From assembly GCA_030141605.1 (NCBI GenBank), contig JAQGDQ010000004.1:498001-562000 (forward strand): 64,000 nt of DNA. The letters run 5' to 3'. Origin of the DNA: Tubiluchus corallicola (Eukaryota; Priapulida; Priapulimorpha; Priapulimorphida; Tubiluchidae). The position numbers were made by a program, and so were the translations under genes. Every line of letters starts with the position of its first letter. The stretch's first letter is position 1. Below the pieces are notes generated by a model, which saw nothing but the letters and a program-made list of their open reading frames with translations, was not told the origin of the DNA and did not search any database. This document shows positions 51,901 through 61,751 of the stretch, piece after piece.

Positions 51901-53498
51901 TTAGTGAAAGTAATTGTGAACCTGGATCACCTCTGTCAAGCGAAAAGAGAAGCAGCTTATCTGGCTCAAAAGAAGCTATCGAAAGTGCACATATCTTAGC
52001 TCAGCAGGCAGTGTCAAAGAGAGATTCGTTGCGAAATGTTAGTGGAAGTTTAGTCGCAGAGTCTAGCCCAGCTGCTGACACAGATGACAAAACATTAACC
52101 AGGCAGACGAGCAAGAAGACGCCAAAGATTCCATTGACAGCAGTGACAAAAGATCTAGCAAATCAATATGGCGCGCAGCCGAGTGTACCTCTTCAATCTG
52201 TGCTGGCACAGAGAAATAATTTGAAACATAAGACTGAAGAGCCAACTAGTCCAATTGCTGCCAAACCACCACCATCACCAAAATCTGTGAGAGAGCTAGA
52301 AAATGCATCACTGCAACCTTGTGGTGTACAGAGGACATCGCCACACAGGAGTGGAGTGCGACCTCGCAGTCCGCGTCCAAATTCTTTGCCACCACCACCG
52401 CCAGATATGATTGGTGCTAAAAAAGAACACTCCCCAGTATCTCCTGGCACACCCAGTTATAGTGAAACAATTCAAGTAAAGTCTATGCCACCACCTCCAA
52501 AGCGAAATGACAATACTTGTCTGACTGCAAACACAGTTAGTAATTCGCCTGTTATCATGAGAAAGCAAGTGATGAGACCATCTTCAACAAATAGTGAGAC
52601 CTTACTTTCTCCTAATCACACTGACTTTTCGCAGAGATTATCAGCTCCATTGTTACACAATAGTTCAGTAACTCCGACCCTTGTTGACATCCCCATTGGG
52701 CAGCCTTTAGTTAAACCAGAGTCCGCGCACCACTATAACTCTCATCACGTTTCACCTATGCACATCGTACAAGTGCCTTCAGATTCTGCTCATGGTGAAG
52801 CTCGACATCGAAGAAAGAAACCTCCACCACCAAAGAGAAGTGACAGTACACGACTGAGTCGTGAGCTGAAACATTCTATTGCGGCTAAACCCGAGGCGCA
52901 GGCAACTTTTCCACGTGGCTTTTTTGAAGATCTGGAGACTGTCATGCACGTTAAGCAGAGACAGTCAAATACAAGCAGTGTGCCAAGCCAACAATCTTCA
53001 CCTGATGACGGTTTCAATGCAGCAGTTGTGTCATCACCACACATATTTCATATACCACCATTAAAACATGTAGCTAAGCCTAGTCAAGACATTTCTCCAA
53101 ATGATGAAAAGGTTGAGCAATCAACAGTACAATCATCTCTACCACTTGAAATACCAAAAAACACAGAAGCAACATTAGTAACACCCTCACCTTGTTCTGA
53201 ACTTAGCAGGTCACCTCGTGATCTTCCTCCACCTCCGTGTGAAATTCATGAGGAAATCTTGGACATGGATGACTTGCCGCCCCCGCCCCCAGAATTGTTA
53301 ACTGAGGTTCCGCCCATTCAGGCCTCTGAAGCGGCCCACTGGCAATCAAAAGTTTCGATGAAGCCTCAAGTTGCCCAAAAGCCACCACCTCTTGCTGCAA
53401 AGCCTAAAATTGTTGCAGCAAAACCTGCAACCCCTGAAAAGCCCAAAGTAAAGCCAAAGCCACCTCCAAAACCTATCAGATCCCCACAGTCTCCCTAA
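12956..53498 (+). CDS. RAPH1-like: MRL adaptor protein (Mig-10/RIAM/lamellipodin family)
   Basis: Exons: 12956-12957 (AT), 13696-13813, 45023-45125, 46312-46769, 47230-47322, 47968-48045, 48532-48691, 49463-49584, 50079-50297, 50552-50662, 51241-51339, 51588-53498. All introns are GT-AG and the phases agree, giving 1157 residues. Domains in order: talin-binding helix 1 ([10 protein letters not shown], about 30-40); talin-binding-like helix 2 ([15 protein letters not shown], about 80-95); charged helix at 228-284; Ras-association domain about 285-378; PH domain about 413-521 ([21 protein letters not shown]); then a long Ser/Pro tail with three LPPPP motifs (near 787, 1067, 1082) and Lys-Pro SH3-ligand repeats at the C-terminus. 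MRL proteins bind active Ras/Rap GTPases and phosphoinositides, recruit Ena/VASP and talin, and drive lamellipodial actin and integrin activation at the membrane. The fused RA-PH unit is diagnostic. The tail is long, more like lamellipodin than RIAM. The second intron is very large, 31.2 kb. Confidence 0.93.
13696..13813 (+). other. RAPH1-like: MRL exon 2: acidic N-terminus and first talin-binding helix
   Basis: The exon encodes about 39 residues after the split ATG: an acidic Asp/Ser-rich stretch, then [15 protein letters not shown]. This matches the N-terminal LGE[LM]D-type talin-binding helix of RIAM and lamellipodin in both position and pattern. Acceptor CATGTAG|G, donor ATG|GTAAGA, ending in phase 0. 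Confidence 0.85.
14218..14283 (+). other. Possible alternative terminal exon of MRL
   Basis: A good acceptor (CATTTTTCATTTATGTACAG) at 14217 is followed by 21 open codons and a TGA, in phase with the phase-0 end of MRL exon 2. If used, it would give a product of about 61 residues holding only the first talin-binding helix. An AATAAA lies near 14757. The open run is short enough to be chance. Confidence 0.25.
15628..15701 (+). repeat. tRNA-derived SINE remnant (A- and B-box-like)
   Basis: TGGCTCTGTGGTAGCG at 15628 resembles a tRNA A box (TGGCNNAGTGGTAGNG). ACTGCAAGTCC at 15691 resembles the B box (GGTTCRANTCC), with GCGAG just before it. The spacing is about 63 nt rather than about 44, and the arms do not pair well, so this is not a functional tRNA. 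Confidence 0.3.
17310..17382 (-). repeat. tRNA-like/foldback fragment
   Basis: The minus strand reads TGGCTCAGTGGGTTAAGAGC from 17380, a strong A-box match, and a T-loop-like TTCAAGATT lies about 56 nt further on. The plus strand also has AGTGGTTAGAGC at 17327, so the segment folds on itself (AGTGGTTAGAGC against GCTCTTAACCCACT). It is a likely SINE remnant and not an intact tRNA. Confidence 0.3.
19609..20214. mobile_element. Possible non-autonomous DNA transposon bounded by about 16-bp inverted repeats
   Basis: CGGCTGGCGTTAGACT starts at 19609. The minus strand from 20214 reads CGGCTGGCGTAAGGCT, which matches at 14 of 16 positions and is far more GC-rich than the surroundings. The orientation is right for terminal inverted repeats of a 606-bp element. 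No clear target-site duplication is visible, and there is no transposase frame inside. Confidence 0.4.
23061..23173. repeat. Long hairpin with 30-bp arms (MITE-like)
   Basis: The left arm is 23061-23090 (CACCAGTTTACATTAAAAAT...). The right arm, 23144-23173, is its reverse complement with one mismatch. The loop is about 53 bp and A/T-rich. Weaker pairing continues outside the arms. It probably derives from a short inverted-repeat transposable element, and its age is unclear. Confidence 0.75.
23858..24320. mobile_element. Palindromic (foldback) Tc1/mariner-like MITE
   Basis: The left end, after TA (23856-23857), reads CAGGGTTGTCCAAAAATA. The right end, read on the minus strand before TA (24321-24322), is CAGAGTCGTTCAGAAAAA. 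The similarity runs inward over most of each arm: CCCTTCA..GTAGATG against CCCTTCA..ATAGATG further in, and TGGAGGGA.. followed by GGGCTACA near the centre. The two halves are therefore diverged inverted copies meeting around 24.11 kb (GAAAAACT/AGTTTTTC). The CAG termini and TA target site fit the Tc1/mariner superfamily. There is no transposase; the open frames on each arm are mirror images of each other and not genes. Confidence 0.75.
28220..28262 (-). repeat. Retroelement-like conserved block (CTGAAGA...ACGTCGCGC)
   Basis: The minus strand reads GGCTGAAGATCGGCTAG then ACACGTCGCGCAAAATTA. This resembles the CTGAWGA-stem-GAAACGTC blocks in terminal regions of many animal retroelements, some of which are hammerhead-ribozyme related. 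The GAAAC part is degraded (GACAC), so no activity is expected. A (GACGA)n-like run lies next to it at 28309-28320. Confidence 0.3.
29462..29485. repeat. Short perfect hairpin
   Basis: GTGTGAAAAA and TTTTTCACAC form a perfect 10-bp stem around AAAC. No function is inferred. Confidence 0.7.
30625..30725. repeat. AT-rich TATA/ATAT palindromic low-complexity tract
   Basis: About 100 bp made mostly of TATATA, TATACA and GTATAC blocks with many overlapping inverted repeats. It can form cruciforms and is not a promoter assignment. Confidence 0.7.
36979..37019. repeat. Perfect 15-bp stem hairpin
   Basis: ATTTTGAAACCAAAC (36979-36993) and GTTTGGTTTCAAAAT (37005-37019) pair perfectly around an 11-nt loop. 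It is too short for a typical pre-miRNA. It may be a small MITE relic. Confidence 0.85.
37704..37766. repeat. GC-rich hairpin with 10-bp perfect inner stem
   Basis: GTGTTTCGCG (37710-37719) pairs with CGCGAAACAC (37743-37752). An outer GATCCT/AGGATC stem closes over an 8-nt bulge. It is unusually GC-rich for this intron. It could be a structured RNA or transposon end, with nothing further to support either. Confidence 0.7.
38842..38874 (+). other. Possible alternative first coding exon of MRL
   Basis: CAGATGGCGGAC gives an ATG in good context. The frame encodes [11 protein letters not shown] and reaches a weak donor (CTG|GTATCA) in phase 0, the phase needed to join MRL exon 3 at 45023. The peptide pattern DML.DL..L resembles the NML.EL..L talin-binding core in exon 2. 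The local G+C is raised. The frame also stays open past the donor to about 57 codons. Confidence 0.2.
38922..39049 (+). other. Possible exon of an unrecognised nested gene or MRL isoform
   Basis: The acceptor GTTTTTCCAG (38921, with a NAGNAG alternative) is followed by a balanced-composition frame of 42 codons (contains [21 protein letters not shown]) to GAGTTT|GTAAAG at 39049. It starts in phase 1 and ends in phase 0. It is richer in G+C than its flanks. I recognise no family. Confidence 0.2.
40313..40414 (+). other. Possible terminal exon (33 codons plus TGA)
   Basis: The acceptor CTTCATGAGCAG is followed in phase 0 by a protein-like frame ([20 protein letters not shown]... to ...TATILGL) and TGA at 40412-40414. 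The phase matches the donor at 39049, the MRL exon 2 donor at 13813 and the 38874 donor. The frame is open for about 66 codons in all, so chance is possible. The gene it belongs to is unknown. Confidence 0.25.
44436..44592. repeat. CT-rich direct duplication, period about 104 bp
   Basis: TAGTCTGACTAGACT, an ATTGCA.CCAAGT block and a CTCTCTC tract occur at 44436 and again at 44540. A run of ten or more C follows near 44624-44633. Confidence 0.7.
45126..46311 (+). other. MRL intron 3
   Basis: A 1.19-kb intron (donor G|GTAAGC, acceptor ATTACAG). It contains the exact 29-bp tandem repeat at 45405-45462 and no coding sequence. Confidence 0.85.
45405..45462. repeat. Exact 29-bp tandem duplication
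   Basis: A 29-bp unit (AGAAAGAAAGAAG...TATCTTT) occurs twice with no differences, so it is recent or actively sliding. Confidence 0.95.
46770..51587 (+). other. MRL introns 4-11
   Basis: Introns 46770-47229, 47323-47967, 48046-48531, 48692-49462, 49585-50078, 50298-50551, 50663-51240 and 51340-51587 separate the helix, RA and PH exons. All are 0.25-0.8 kb and GT-AG. The only structure seen is the 82-bp repeat at 47756-47911. Confidence 0.85.
47756..47911. repeat. Diverged tandem duplication, period 82 bp, in an MRL intron
   Basis: ATAATGTGAAAG...TTTGAA.T.TT..CTT.TTTT.AATCCAG...CCCAATGATTTAATTTCTGATTA is present at 47756 and again at 47838. Each copy carries an AATCCAG acceptor-like site about 57-130 bp before the true acceptor at 47967. 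Confidence 0.85.
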
Positions 53499-55826
53499 AT
53501 TTTTAAACAAATTGTATAGATTATGAGCTAAGTCAACCTTAGAGTGTTATACTGGTGATACGTGTACATATTGTTTTTCTTTTACAAAGCTGTATTAGAG
53601 TCTGTGCATTTACTAGGTATAGAAGCTTCCATTGCGAACTGTTGTTTGTAGATCAAATAGCATTACAGTTAAATTATAATTGCCTGAATCCTGGTGCACT
53701 GTAACTGTTCTTGTTTTTTTTGTTTATCAGTAAACCCGTGTTAATATTCTTTTTTGTCAAAACATCGTCTGAATTTATGATAAAAATGATGTTTATAAAG
53801 TTATTTCCGACGTAAAGGGTATTGTGTTTTTTGGTAGTATTTTTTGGAGAAATCTGTAATTATCGTTTTTTTACGCTTTTCTCTTGATCGACGGACATTG
53901 CCAATGTAGTCAAAATAAAATGTAAAAAATGATCTAAATAAAATTACATGCAAACATCAGAAAAATTTGCCCCTTCAACTTTTTATTAAACAAGTAATAC
54001 AGTTGAACGTCATTATAATCCCTCCCTACAATGCCAATCTGACTTAACACCCAGATTTTTGGCAAAACAAAATGTCTATATTTGCATAGACATGAGTGTA
54101 TTAATGAACCTTGTTGTAATGCCAAACTCACTTTAACTTTTTCTGGAGTACCAAAGTAGGGGGTTTGAGTGTATTGTTTCTTGGTATGTGCTTCGTAACA
54201 CATGTAAACCTAGAATAAGAGAGTACTGCTCATGTCACTGAAGTTGTACATTTGTACAAAGACAAGTTTTTTGTTTCTATGCAAATCAGTATTCAAGAGA
54301 TTTTCGCTTCTTCAATGCTTTATACGTACAAGCAGATTCAGTGTTTTGTTTTTTGCTACTCGCAACATTGTTAAGTTGTTATAATGTACAAGTTGCACTG
54401 GTAAACCTTACCACCAAGAAAATCGGGTATTCAGTTTTGGTTTTTCTGATGTTGTACAAGATTTGAATATTTTATAGTATTATGAGTAAACCTATACAAT
54501 CTTGATGTACTAAGCAATTCACTTTTCATTTGTTGCTTTAAATAAAAATACAATAACTTCCATTGAATTGTTGTTTTTTCCAAACAATCATGAAAGCTTA
54601 TGTAAGGAAATAAAATGCTCAAGTGTTTAATGAAATACATTGGCTTTTTTAATCACCTTTATCAAAAACTTTTGGAAAACCGAGAGATGAACTTGCATAT
54701 TTGTTCATTTGTTAATTATTTGTGAGCTTGCCAAACAAACCACGATTTAATTTTTGTGTTACAGCTTGTTTATTTTCAATTGGCTTTTACAATATTTGTG
54801 ATTGTATAGCTAACACTACTCGCCATAATGTAACTATGCAGTTGAAATAATTTTGATACGTATAATTTATAATTTAGCTAGGCGTGACGAAAAATAAAGA
54901 TTTTGTGTAGAGAAACAGTATTGGTTTAGCTTTTGTCTTTGCCTGACACCACTTCAAAGAAAACAATTTGCAATGTTTTTTTAATTGTATAATCTAAATA
55001 CAGTCCTGCATTAAGACCTGAACATGTCGACAGCAAGGGTAATTCTATTGTAAGGAATATTTTATTATTATAAACTTTGTTTAGATGTCATTAAAGAGAA
55101 ATTATCTATATACTGTTCATGGTATTGGCATATATCCACGTTCACTCGTCAAAATCGATTAATTTCAGTTTTCAGGATGTTCCACAATTGAACTAAAATA
55201 GTTAGGTTAAAGATGAAACATGTATTTGAAGTCATGTGTAGGGCTTGAATTGGGCACTTGGGAATTGTTTAAAATTCTGCATCAAGACTCCAATGGACCA
55301 ACACTCCCTTTAATACCACAGGTTAGGCCTAAGAGGTTCACAGACGCAAAACACTAAATTCTCATCTTATGGCCTCATTCTTATCCCTTTGAAGAAATGT
55401 CATTATCTTAGCTAAGGCATGTTAGAGAATAAGTACCTAGATCTTTCAATGTTGAAGTCGAATGTTAAAATAACTATGACACAAGTTTCGCTTTTTTCTC
55501 TTAATGCTCCTTGTTCTTCAGAAAAATATGCAACTTGCATATTTTCTAGCTTAATAGAACTGTTATTATGTTGCTTAATACAAAAAGATAAATACATTAA
55601 ACTATAGGTACACTACTTTTGTAAAGTAAAAATTGTACAAAAGCAAAATCATTGATTCAATAATTATATCAAGTTCTAACTTACAAATTTTTACTATAAA
55701 CAGTAATAATACATGATACATAGAAAAAACAACAATAAATCATTTTCAAATAAGTATAAAAACAACTGCTAAACTTAGACCTACAATATGCAAATAACAT
55801 CAAGTTTGATTTACTCTGATTTCAGT
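53499..55826 (+). other. MRL 3' UTR and intergenic spacer
   Basis: After the TAA at 53496-53498, the 3' UTR probably runs to the AATAAA pair at 53914-53942. The rest, to the stop codon of the convergent coiled-coil gene at 55827, is A/T-rich and featureless. It includes that gene's 3' UTR of unknown length. Confidence 0.7.
53914..53942 (+). terminator. Polyadenylation signals of MRL
   Basis: AATAAA occurs at 53914-53919 and 53937-53942, about 415-440 bp after the stop codon. A T/G-rich tract follows (TTTTTATTAAA region near 53980). These are the first canonical signals downstream of the gene. Confidence 0.6.
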
Positions 55827-58800
55827 TCAAGCAATTTCTGATGCCTCTTTCTCTTGCTTTTCATCTTCTTCCTTTGCCAAAGCTTCTGCAATAACTGTAA
55901 AACAAATATTTTGTAAATGCAGTAAGAAACAATAAAAATAGTTACCATACACATTTGAACAAAAACAATTTTTTGCTGAAGGAAGACAATATTGAAATAA
56001 TTTTGACATTAAGGTTAGTAAACAGAATCCACGATCAACACTGGTTATCACATTTTTACCTTGGGAGAGGAATCCTACTTTATATACCTTTATCTCGGGA
56101 TCTTTTCTTTAATTACGGGTAAGTGCAAAGTAATACTTTTACCTTTATACTTTTCTACACGTTACTGAAAGTGATTACTACATGCATTAAACAAGATTAA
56201 ACATGCAAATTTACCCCATTCCTGGCCTCTACTGTTGCACAAATGAAAGGCCATACAGATCGATGTGCATAACAGATGTGTAACAAATTCGGAAAACTTA
56301 CGTTCTTTATCTTTAGTCATTTGTTGTTTCAAGTAGCTAATTTGTTCACACTCCGCCTCTCTCTGCTGCAATAATGTATCAATGTCTGATTTCATTTTAT
56401 CTAATGACTTGTATAGGCTTCCAAGTTTAGCCAGCCTCTGTGCCAATTCTGAAAGACAAACAAAATAAAGCTTTCTCAGAATAAAGTAATACAGACACAA
56501 ATACACAATTTAGCCAAGAGTAATTACTAATTACTAACTATGACATAATCTTGTAGACACAAAGTTATCAAACATTTGAAATACATTCAAAATGTCAAAG
56601 TTACACTTGTCTGCTCATACATCGAGTGAGTTACAACTCCTACCACTTTATAATTCTTTTCAAGTTGTGCTATAATTAATTTTCATTAATTTAGAAAGTA
56701 ATTTTCGGCAATGCGACGCTAATAAATAAATGTATAGCCAAAATTTCACACCTACCTTCTTTGTTTGTGGCTGATTTACCCTGTAAAGCTTGTAAAGATT
56801 CTTCAATAATGTCAAATTGTTCTGCAAAACGATGCAAAATCAATAAAATTCATAAAGTGTCAAGCACACTTGACAAAGATTATTTATCTAAACTTATTAT
56901 TGACAAGTGCATTTATTTATTCTTTCTTTCAGGCCATACCATCATTACCAGAATTACCATATCATCATAATTCTTATCATTGCTATATAAACTTTGACAC
57001 ATATTTTAAATTTGCATAGCAAGATAGCACACTGGCTTGGTCCATTATTACTAATCCAGAAAGAGTCAATGATCAGTAATAAATCGAAGGGAACAATTCC
57101 AAAATATACAAGGCACTCTTACCTCATTCTGTTTCTACTGGGCACATGAGGCAGTTGTTTTAAAATTAATACACATTATTGCAAAAATACCATTTTTGTT
57201 ATTCATTAATTGGTTATGCAGTTTTCTCTTTTCCACCATTTGTTTTTCCATTTCATCCAGTTGTTGTAACATCTCATCTGTAACTGTAAATGCACAGCAA
57301 ATCTTTATATTGCAATTCGAACTGTGAGGTAACTGCATGAAACGTGTCCCCGGGAGATTGGAGATTTCCCACTAATTTACTTTTACATTATAAGTGAATT
57401 GTCATTATGCAATTTGTGGATTAATACTGAAGACAATTCTCGAATTCAACTTTTATTAATAGTTCATATGATAGCCAACAGTGAGACTTCGTAAACTTAA
57501 AAAATTCCTTAACTTCAAATTGAAAATTCATTTTAGTAGCTTTGGTTGCAATCTATTCTCATAACAACTACAGCAGAATTCACATTGGTTGCTCAAGCAT
57601 GCTGCCCGAAAATTGCTATATGCTTGGCTTATAGGCACAACAGTTGACTGGATGGCTTGTACAACTTGCAACTGCAATTGCCGTCCTTCATTTGAAGTAA
57701 ACTGTAACTGTGCTTTGAATAAAAGTAGTTTTGTATGTTAAATCACCATCATATAGTTTATGATAAATTTATTCATCATCAGGGATTCATAAGCCCCTCC
57801 AGAACTAAGATGCCTGCAAATGCATAGTTATACTACACCTCCATCAGTGACAATCCTAATTACCAGTCAGTGTTAAGTTCTAGCCATTCAAACTGCTTAA
57901 TTAGAGTGGTAGACAAACAAACAAAAAAACTGGGCCTCATTTCAATAATGTGGATGGCAGAAATTCACAATTTCGAGAAACATGATAAGAAACATACAAA
58001 TTACACCTCAAACATCTTATAGTTTTTTAACTGCTCTAGCAGAATTAAGCCCGACTACAAAAATGGCAAGTTCGAGCTATTCCATAAACATAACCTAGTT
58101 TCAGATTTTGCTTTAAGCAGTGGAGAAAGACTTAGACAGTACATCAGCATCACGACACTACTACGATGTAACTATAACCCACCCCATTTTTTACAAAACC
58201 AAAACAATAAAGATATGGTGATCTGGTAAAATAGCTTTAACTACAATCAGAAAAAATAAATAATTAGCTATAATAAACTGCCTTTAAATTTTTTTTCTAA
58301 TACACGTAGTATAAGACCAGTAAAGACAAGTTTTGATTCTAAGGTACCACCTACATGACATTACTGCTGTGAGAAAAGAAACAAAAAATACCATCCATAT
58401 ATACATGCTGAATCTGGTAAAATGTGCTGTTTGTTTTTGCCCCTTTATCAATAATGATAACATTTATAGTAGTGTCTTACTGCTTGTGATACCCTAGGTC
58501 TCTCCTAATACAAAACTCGAGATATATTCACCGTTGTCCAAAAAAATATTCCTGGCCTCATGAATGAGTGCTAAAATTACAAGTAGAAAGTCTCAAGGCC
58601 TCATGATGTTTTTTTATAAAAATAGTACGAAAACACTAAATTTAGGTAGCATATCAAAAATTTACAAGAAATTACGTAAAATTTGCATATGTTACCTTGT
58701 ATCACAATACTACAAAGAAGCTAGTATATAAGACAAAGTCAAGGAACTCAGCATAAGCTAAAATCCGATAAAGATTATGAGTATATGTTTCTGTACCCAT

Positions 58801-58989
58801 GAAAGGTGGACTTTCTGCTACTTCTAATTCTTCTGCTTTCTCTTCAGCTGTTTCCTCACACTTAGCTTTTTCTACTTGTTCCACTTTCTGGCTTAGTTGA
58901 GAGTCATCTTTTGGCATTTCAGGTCCTTCGTCATTGTAACCCGTCTCTTTATTTTGACTCTTGTTATCAAATTGCTCTGTCTCCTCCAT
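55827..58989 (-). CDS. Uncharacterised 188-residue acidic coiled-coil protein
   Basis: Five coding exons on the minus strand: 58989-58797, 57283-57191, 56821-56756, 56448-56302 and 55894-55827. All borders are GT-AG, every intron is in phase 1, and the frame ends in TGA. Residues 1-64 are acidic and Glu/Lys/Gln-rich, apparently disordered. Residues about 66-95, 97-117 and 118-166 are strongly helical with heptad-like leucines (DEMLQQLDEMEKQMVEKRK, LAQRLAKLGSLYKSLDKMK, DIDTLLQQREAECEQ). The tail is Lys/Glu-rich. There is no signal peptide, membrane segment or catalytic motif. The uniform phase-1 introns and clean frame across five exons make it a real gene. I do not recognise the family. A structural or adaptor coiled coil is all that can be inferred. 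An acceptor lies only 6 nt before the ATG. Confidence 0.85.
57284..58796 (-). other. First intron of the coiled-coil gene
   Basis: A 1.51-kb intron with donor G|GTACAG and acceptor TTTACAG. I see nothing in it. The smaller introns (55895-56301, 56449-56755, 56822-57190) are also featureless. Confidence 0.75.
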
Positions 58990-58995
58990 AGCTTG

Positions 58996-61751
58996 CTGCA
59001 ACAAAATGCAATTTTTATAAATCAAACGTAAACAGAATTTTTCAATCAGTTAACTTTGGTTATAAATTTTAAAAAATGGGGAAAGCTTATATGGCAACAA
59101 CAAGGGTGCACTATTAGCTTTACACAGCAATAATAATCAACCCAAAAATGAAATTAACATCTTCAAAATTCCAGAAAACAATTCGAAATGCACCCCATCA
59201 AGATTTCAATTATAAAATGCCTAATTAATCATAAACGTCCACAATGGTCATCTGATTATGATGCACTACAGTTTTTACAAATTAATCAATGATCAGTTGT
59301 GCAAGAATTGTACTCACCCACAGTTAGATACTACTCAAAATTTCACTATCTAATTATTAAGCTTTAACTGGAGAAGAGTTACCTGCTAGACTGTGCAAGA
59401 ATTGTACTCACCCACAGTTAGATACTACTCAAAATTTCACTATCTAATTATTAAGCTTTAACTGGAGAAGAGTTACCTGCTAGACTGTGCAAAATACCAG
59501 TAACAGCTCACAGCTCACATTAGTTTCAAGCTGTTACTAACTTACTGTACGAGTGACTAAAGGCATTCAAGCATGCCGGTTGCACACCTACTCCCTTTAC
59601 AGAATAATGCCTCAGTTGCTGGTCTGAGCATGGCCCAGTAATTTCTTGAACTCATAGAATCAACACAGTGCACACAGTAAAACGTAGTCTAAGACTCGCA
59701 GACTTATAGCAGCCACTGTAGTTTCGACACACAAAAATCTAATCAATAACAGTGTCGGTAAAAGAGAGCTCATTAAAGAATCTTCAGAAACACGTGTTTT
59801 ACATGCATGGGAGGCAGGTTCAGAGCTAAAGCAATTGTTTTCTTGAAAGGTCATTCAGGACACTTTATCAGAGCATCTTTTGATAATGGGTTGTCAGCAA
59901 GCAGGGGCCAAGAAGTAAAAAATCTGTGATTTCTTGGTCCATAAACTAAGATATAATGTAATTTCTGAGATTGTTTTTACAATATTAATAATCTGCACAA
60001 TACGTTTGAAAGTGTGACATAATTTGCACACATAATAGTAAGTAAGGTAATAAGCATACTAACTTTAACAAGAGTTGATTAATTCTGCGATGGAGATAAG
60101 GCACATTACAGATATTCACCAAACAAGTAAAGTAGAATTTCAAAACACTGTACAATAGTATTTGTGATACGAGTGTGCCATCACGTAAATGATTTAAATC
60201 TGATCAACTTTAATCAATGAATTTAGACAAACTAAGACACTGGCATAATGAATCACAGAAGTAGTAACATCAATGAAATTTCCAGGCCATTTGTTTGTTA
60301 TGATGAGCAAATTTTTAATTTTGGTTAAATGTTTTCCAGCTATATCAGTTATTCTGGCCAAATGTTCTAAATTCAATCTCTAGATTCAATTTCTTCAACG
60401 TTCTGTACATTTCACACAAGATTCAACTCCTTAGTCATAAATTATTATATTTATTGATTTATTTTAAAATATAGGAATGTGTTATTTTGGTGAACATTCG
60501 AAACAAAAAGTAAATTACACTATTCCAGCCCGCTTCAGCTTTTTAACACATCACATTACCTTATATGTTACCAAAGCAGGGAAACAACCTATATTTTTGC
60601 ATACAGATCATCTCTCATTGTACTGTAAAATGGCACAGTAAAATGTGTTATTTTCTAACACAGTTAATAAGCACATATAATGCATAAAAAAGGAGCTTGC
60701 AGAAAAATAACAAAATTAAAAATAGTGACCACTCTGTCTTTCGTAAAAATTACATAGATAGAAGTTTGTTGACATATGGCCAACACGGTCGATCAAAACA
60801 ATAATAAATATTTCATATAATAGATTGCATGCATGTTTGGATAAATTTTGCCACTGCACATTGTATTACAGTGTTTTATGGCTGCATCAGACAAAACAGT
60901 TTTTCATTTTCAGTTAAAGTGTTAAAAGTAGGAACGTACTGAGAAACTGTGCTCAAAATTAAAGTTACCTGCAATGTATTGAGCAGTACAAAAAAATGAC
61001 ATTTATCTTCAACAACATTACAAACACACTAAATTGTTTTTGCCAGAACAAACATCAGTAAAAAGTAACATCTTGTTATTTGTTACAGATAAATTACTGA
61101 AGTACCGAATTACGGATCATCAATAAACAAACTGTAGTTGTTGGTACTACCTGCTTACACTGAGAAAATTAATATAAAGAAATCTTCACTTACTGGGTTC
61201 TTAATTTCAAACAGAACTTTCTTATCCTAAAATCTGACTCTTTACTTTTTTAAGTGGTTGAATTTAATTCGTAAAAGGATTTAACTTTACACAGCACACT
61301 TTTGAATAAAAGTCAATCCCAACTTAAATTTGAAACAACAGTTTGGTATTAAAATCTTACAACACTATAGAAATACATATTAAGCTATCTTCACACAAAT
61401 ACTCAATAAACTCATACTCTCACTTAATTTTTTACACAGGTATTACAAATCAAAAAATTTTACAATTAGTTCCCAGAAAACTGCATGCATTCCACATAAA
61501 ATCATGTCCGTTTTGTCACTTGCAGGCAAAACTGCATTGACTAATTCTAATTCAAATTAAGACTATCATAAACTTAATAAAGTTAATTTTGAAATCGCTC
61601 GAACACCAAGTATCTCTTCCACAGCACAGAAGTCCGTTTATATGACAAAAAATTACAAATTACGGGATACACAGTGAAAATATAAGCCACAGTAGTTTTC
61701 GACAGATATAACTAACACAGCATTAGTTTACTTTAAAAATGTTCTAAACGA
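58996..61751. other. Spacer between PIGM and the coiled-coil gene, with likely 5' UTR exon region
   Basis: No coding sequence was found. It contains the exact 94-bp tandem duplication at 59298-59491, each copy with minus-strand donor-like sites. A 5' UTR exon and promoter of the coiled-coil gene are expected here but cannot be placed with certainty. Confidence 0.6.
59298..59492. repeat. Exact 94-bp tandem duplication
   Basis: A 94-bp unit starting TGTGCAAGAATTG occurs at 59298-59391 and 59392-59485 with no differences seen, followed by the first 7 bp of a third copy. On the minus strand each copy contains GG|GTGAGT and AG|GTAACT donor-like sites. It is recent, or an assembly artefact. Confidence 0.95.

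Noticed and set aside
52063-53400. Minus-strand frames rich in Gly/Trp opposite the MRL tail
   Set aside because: They are antisense shadows of the proline-rich coding exon.
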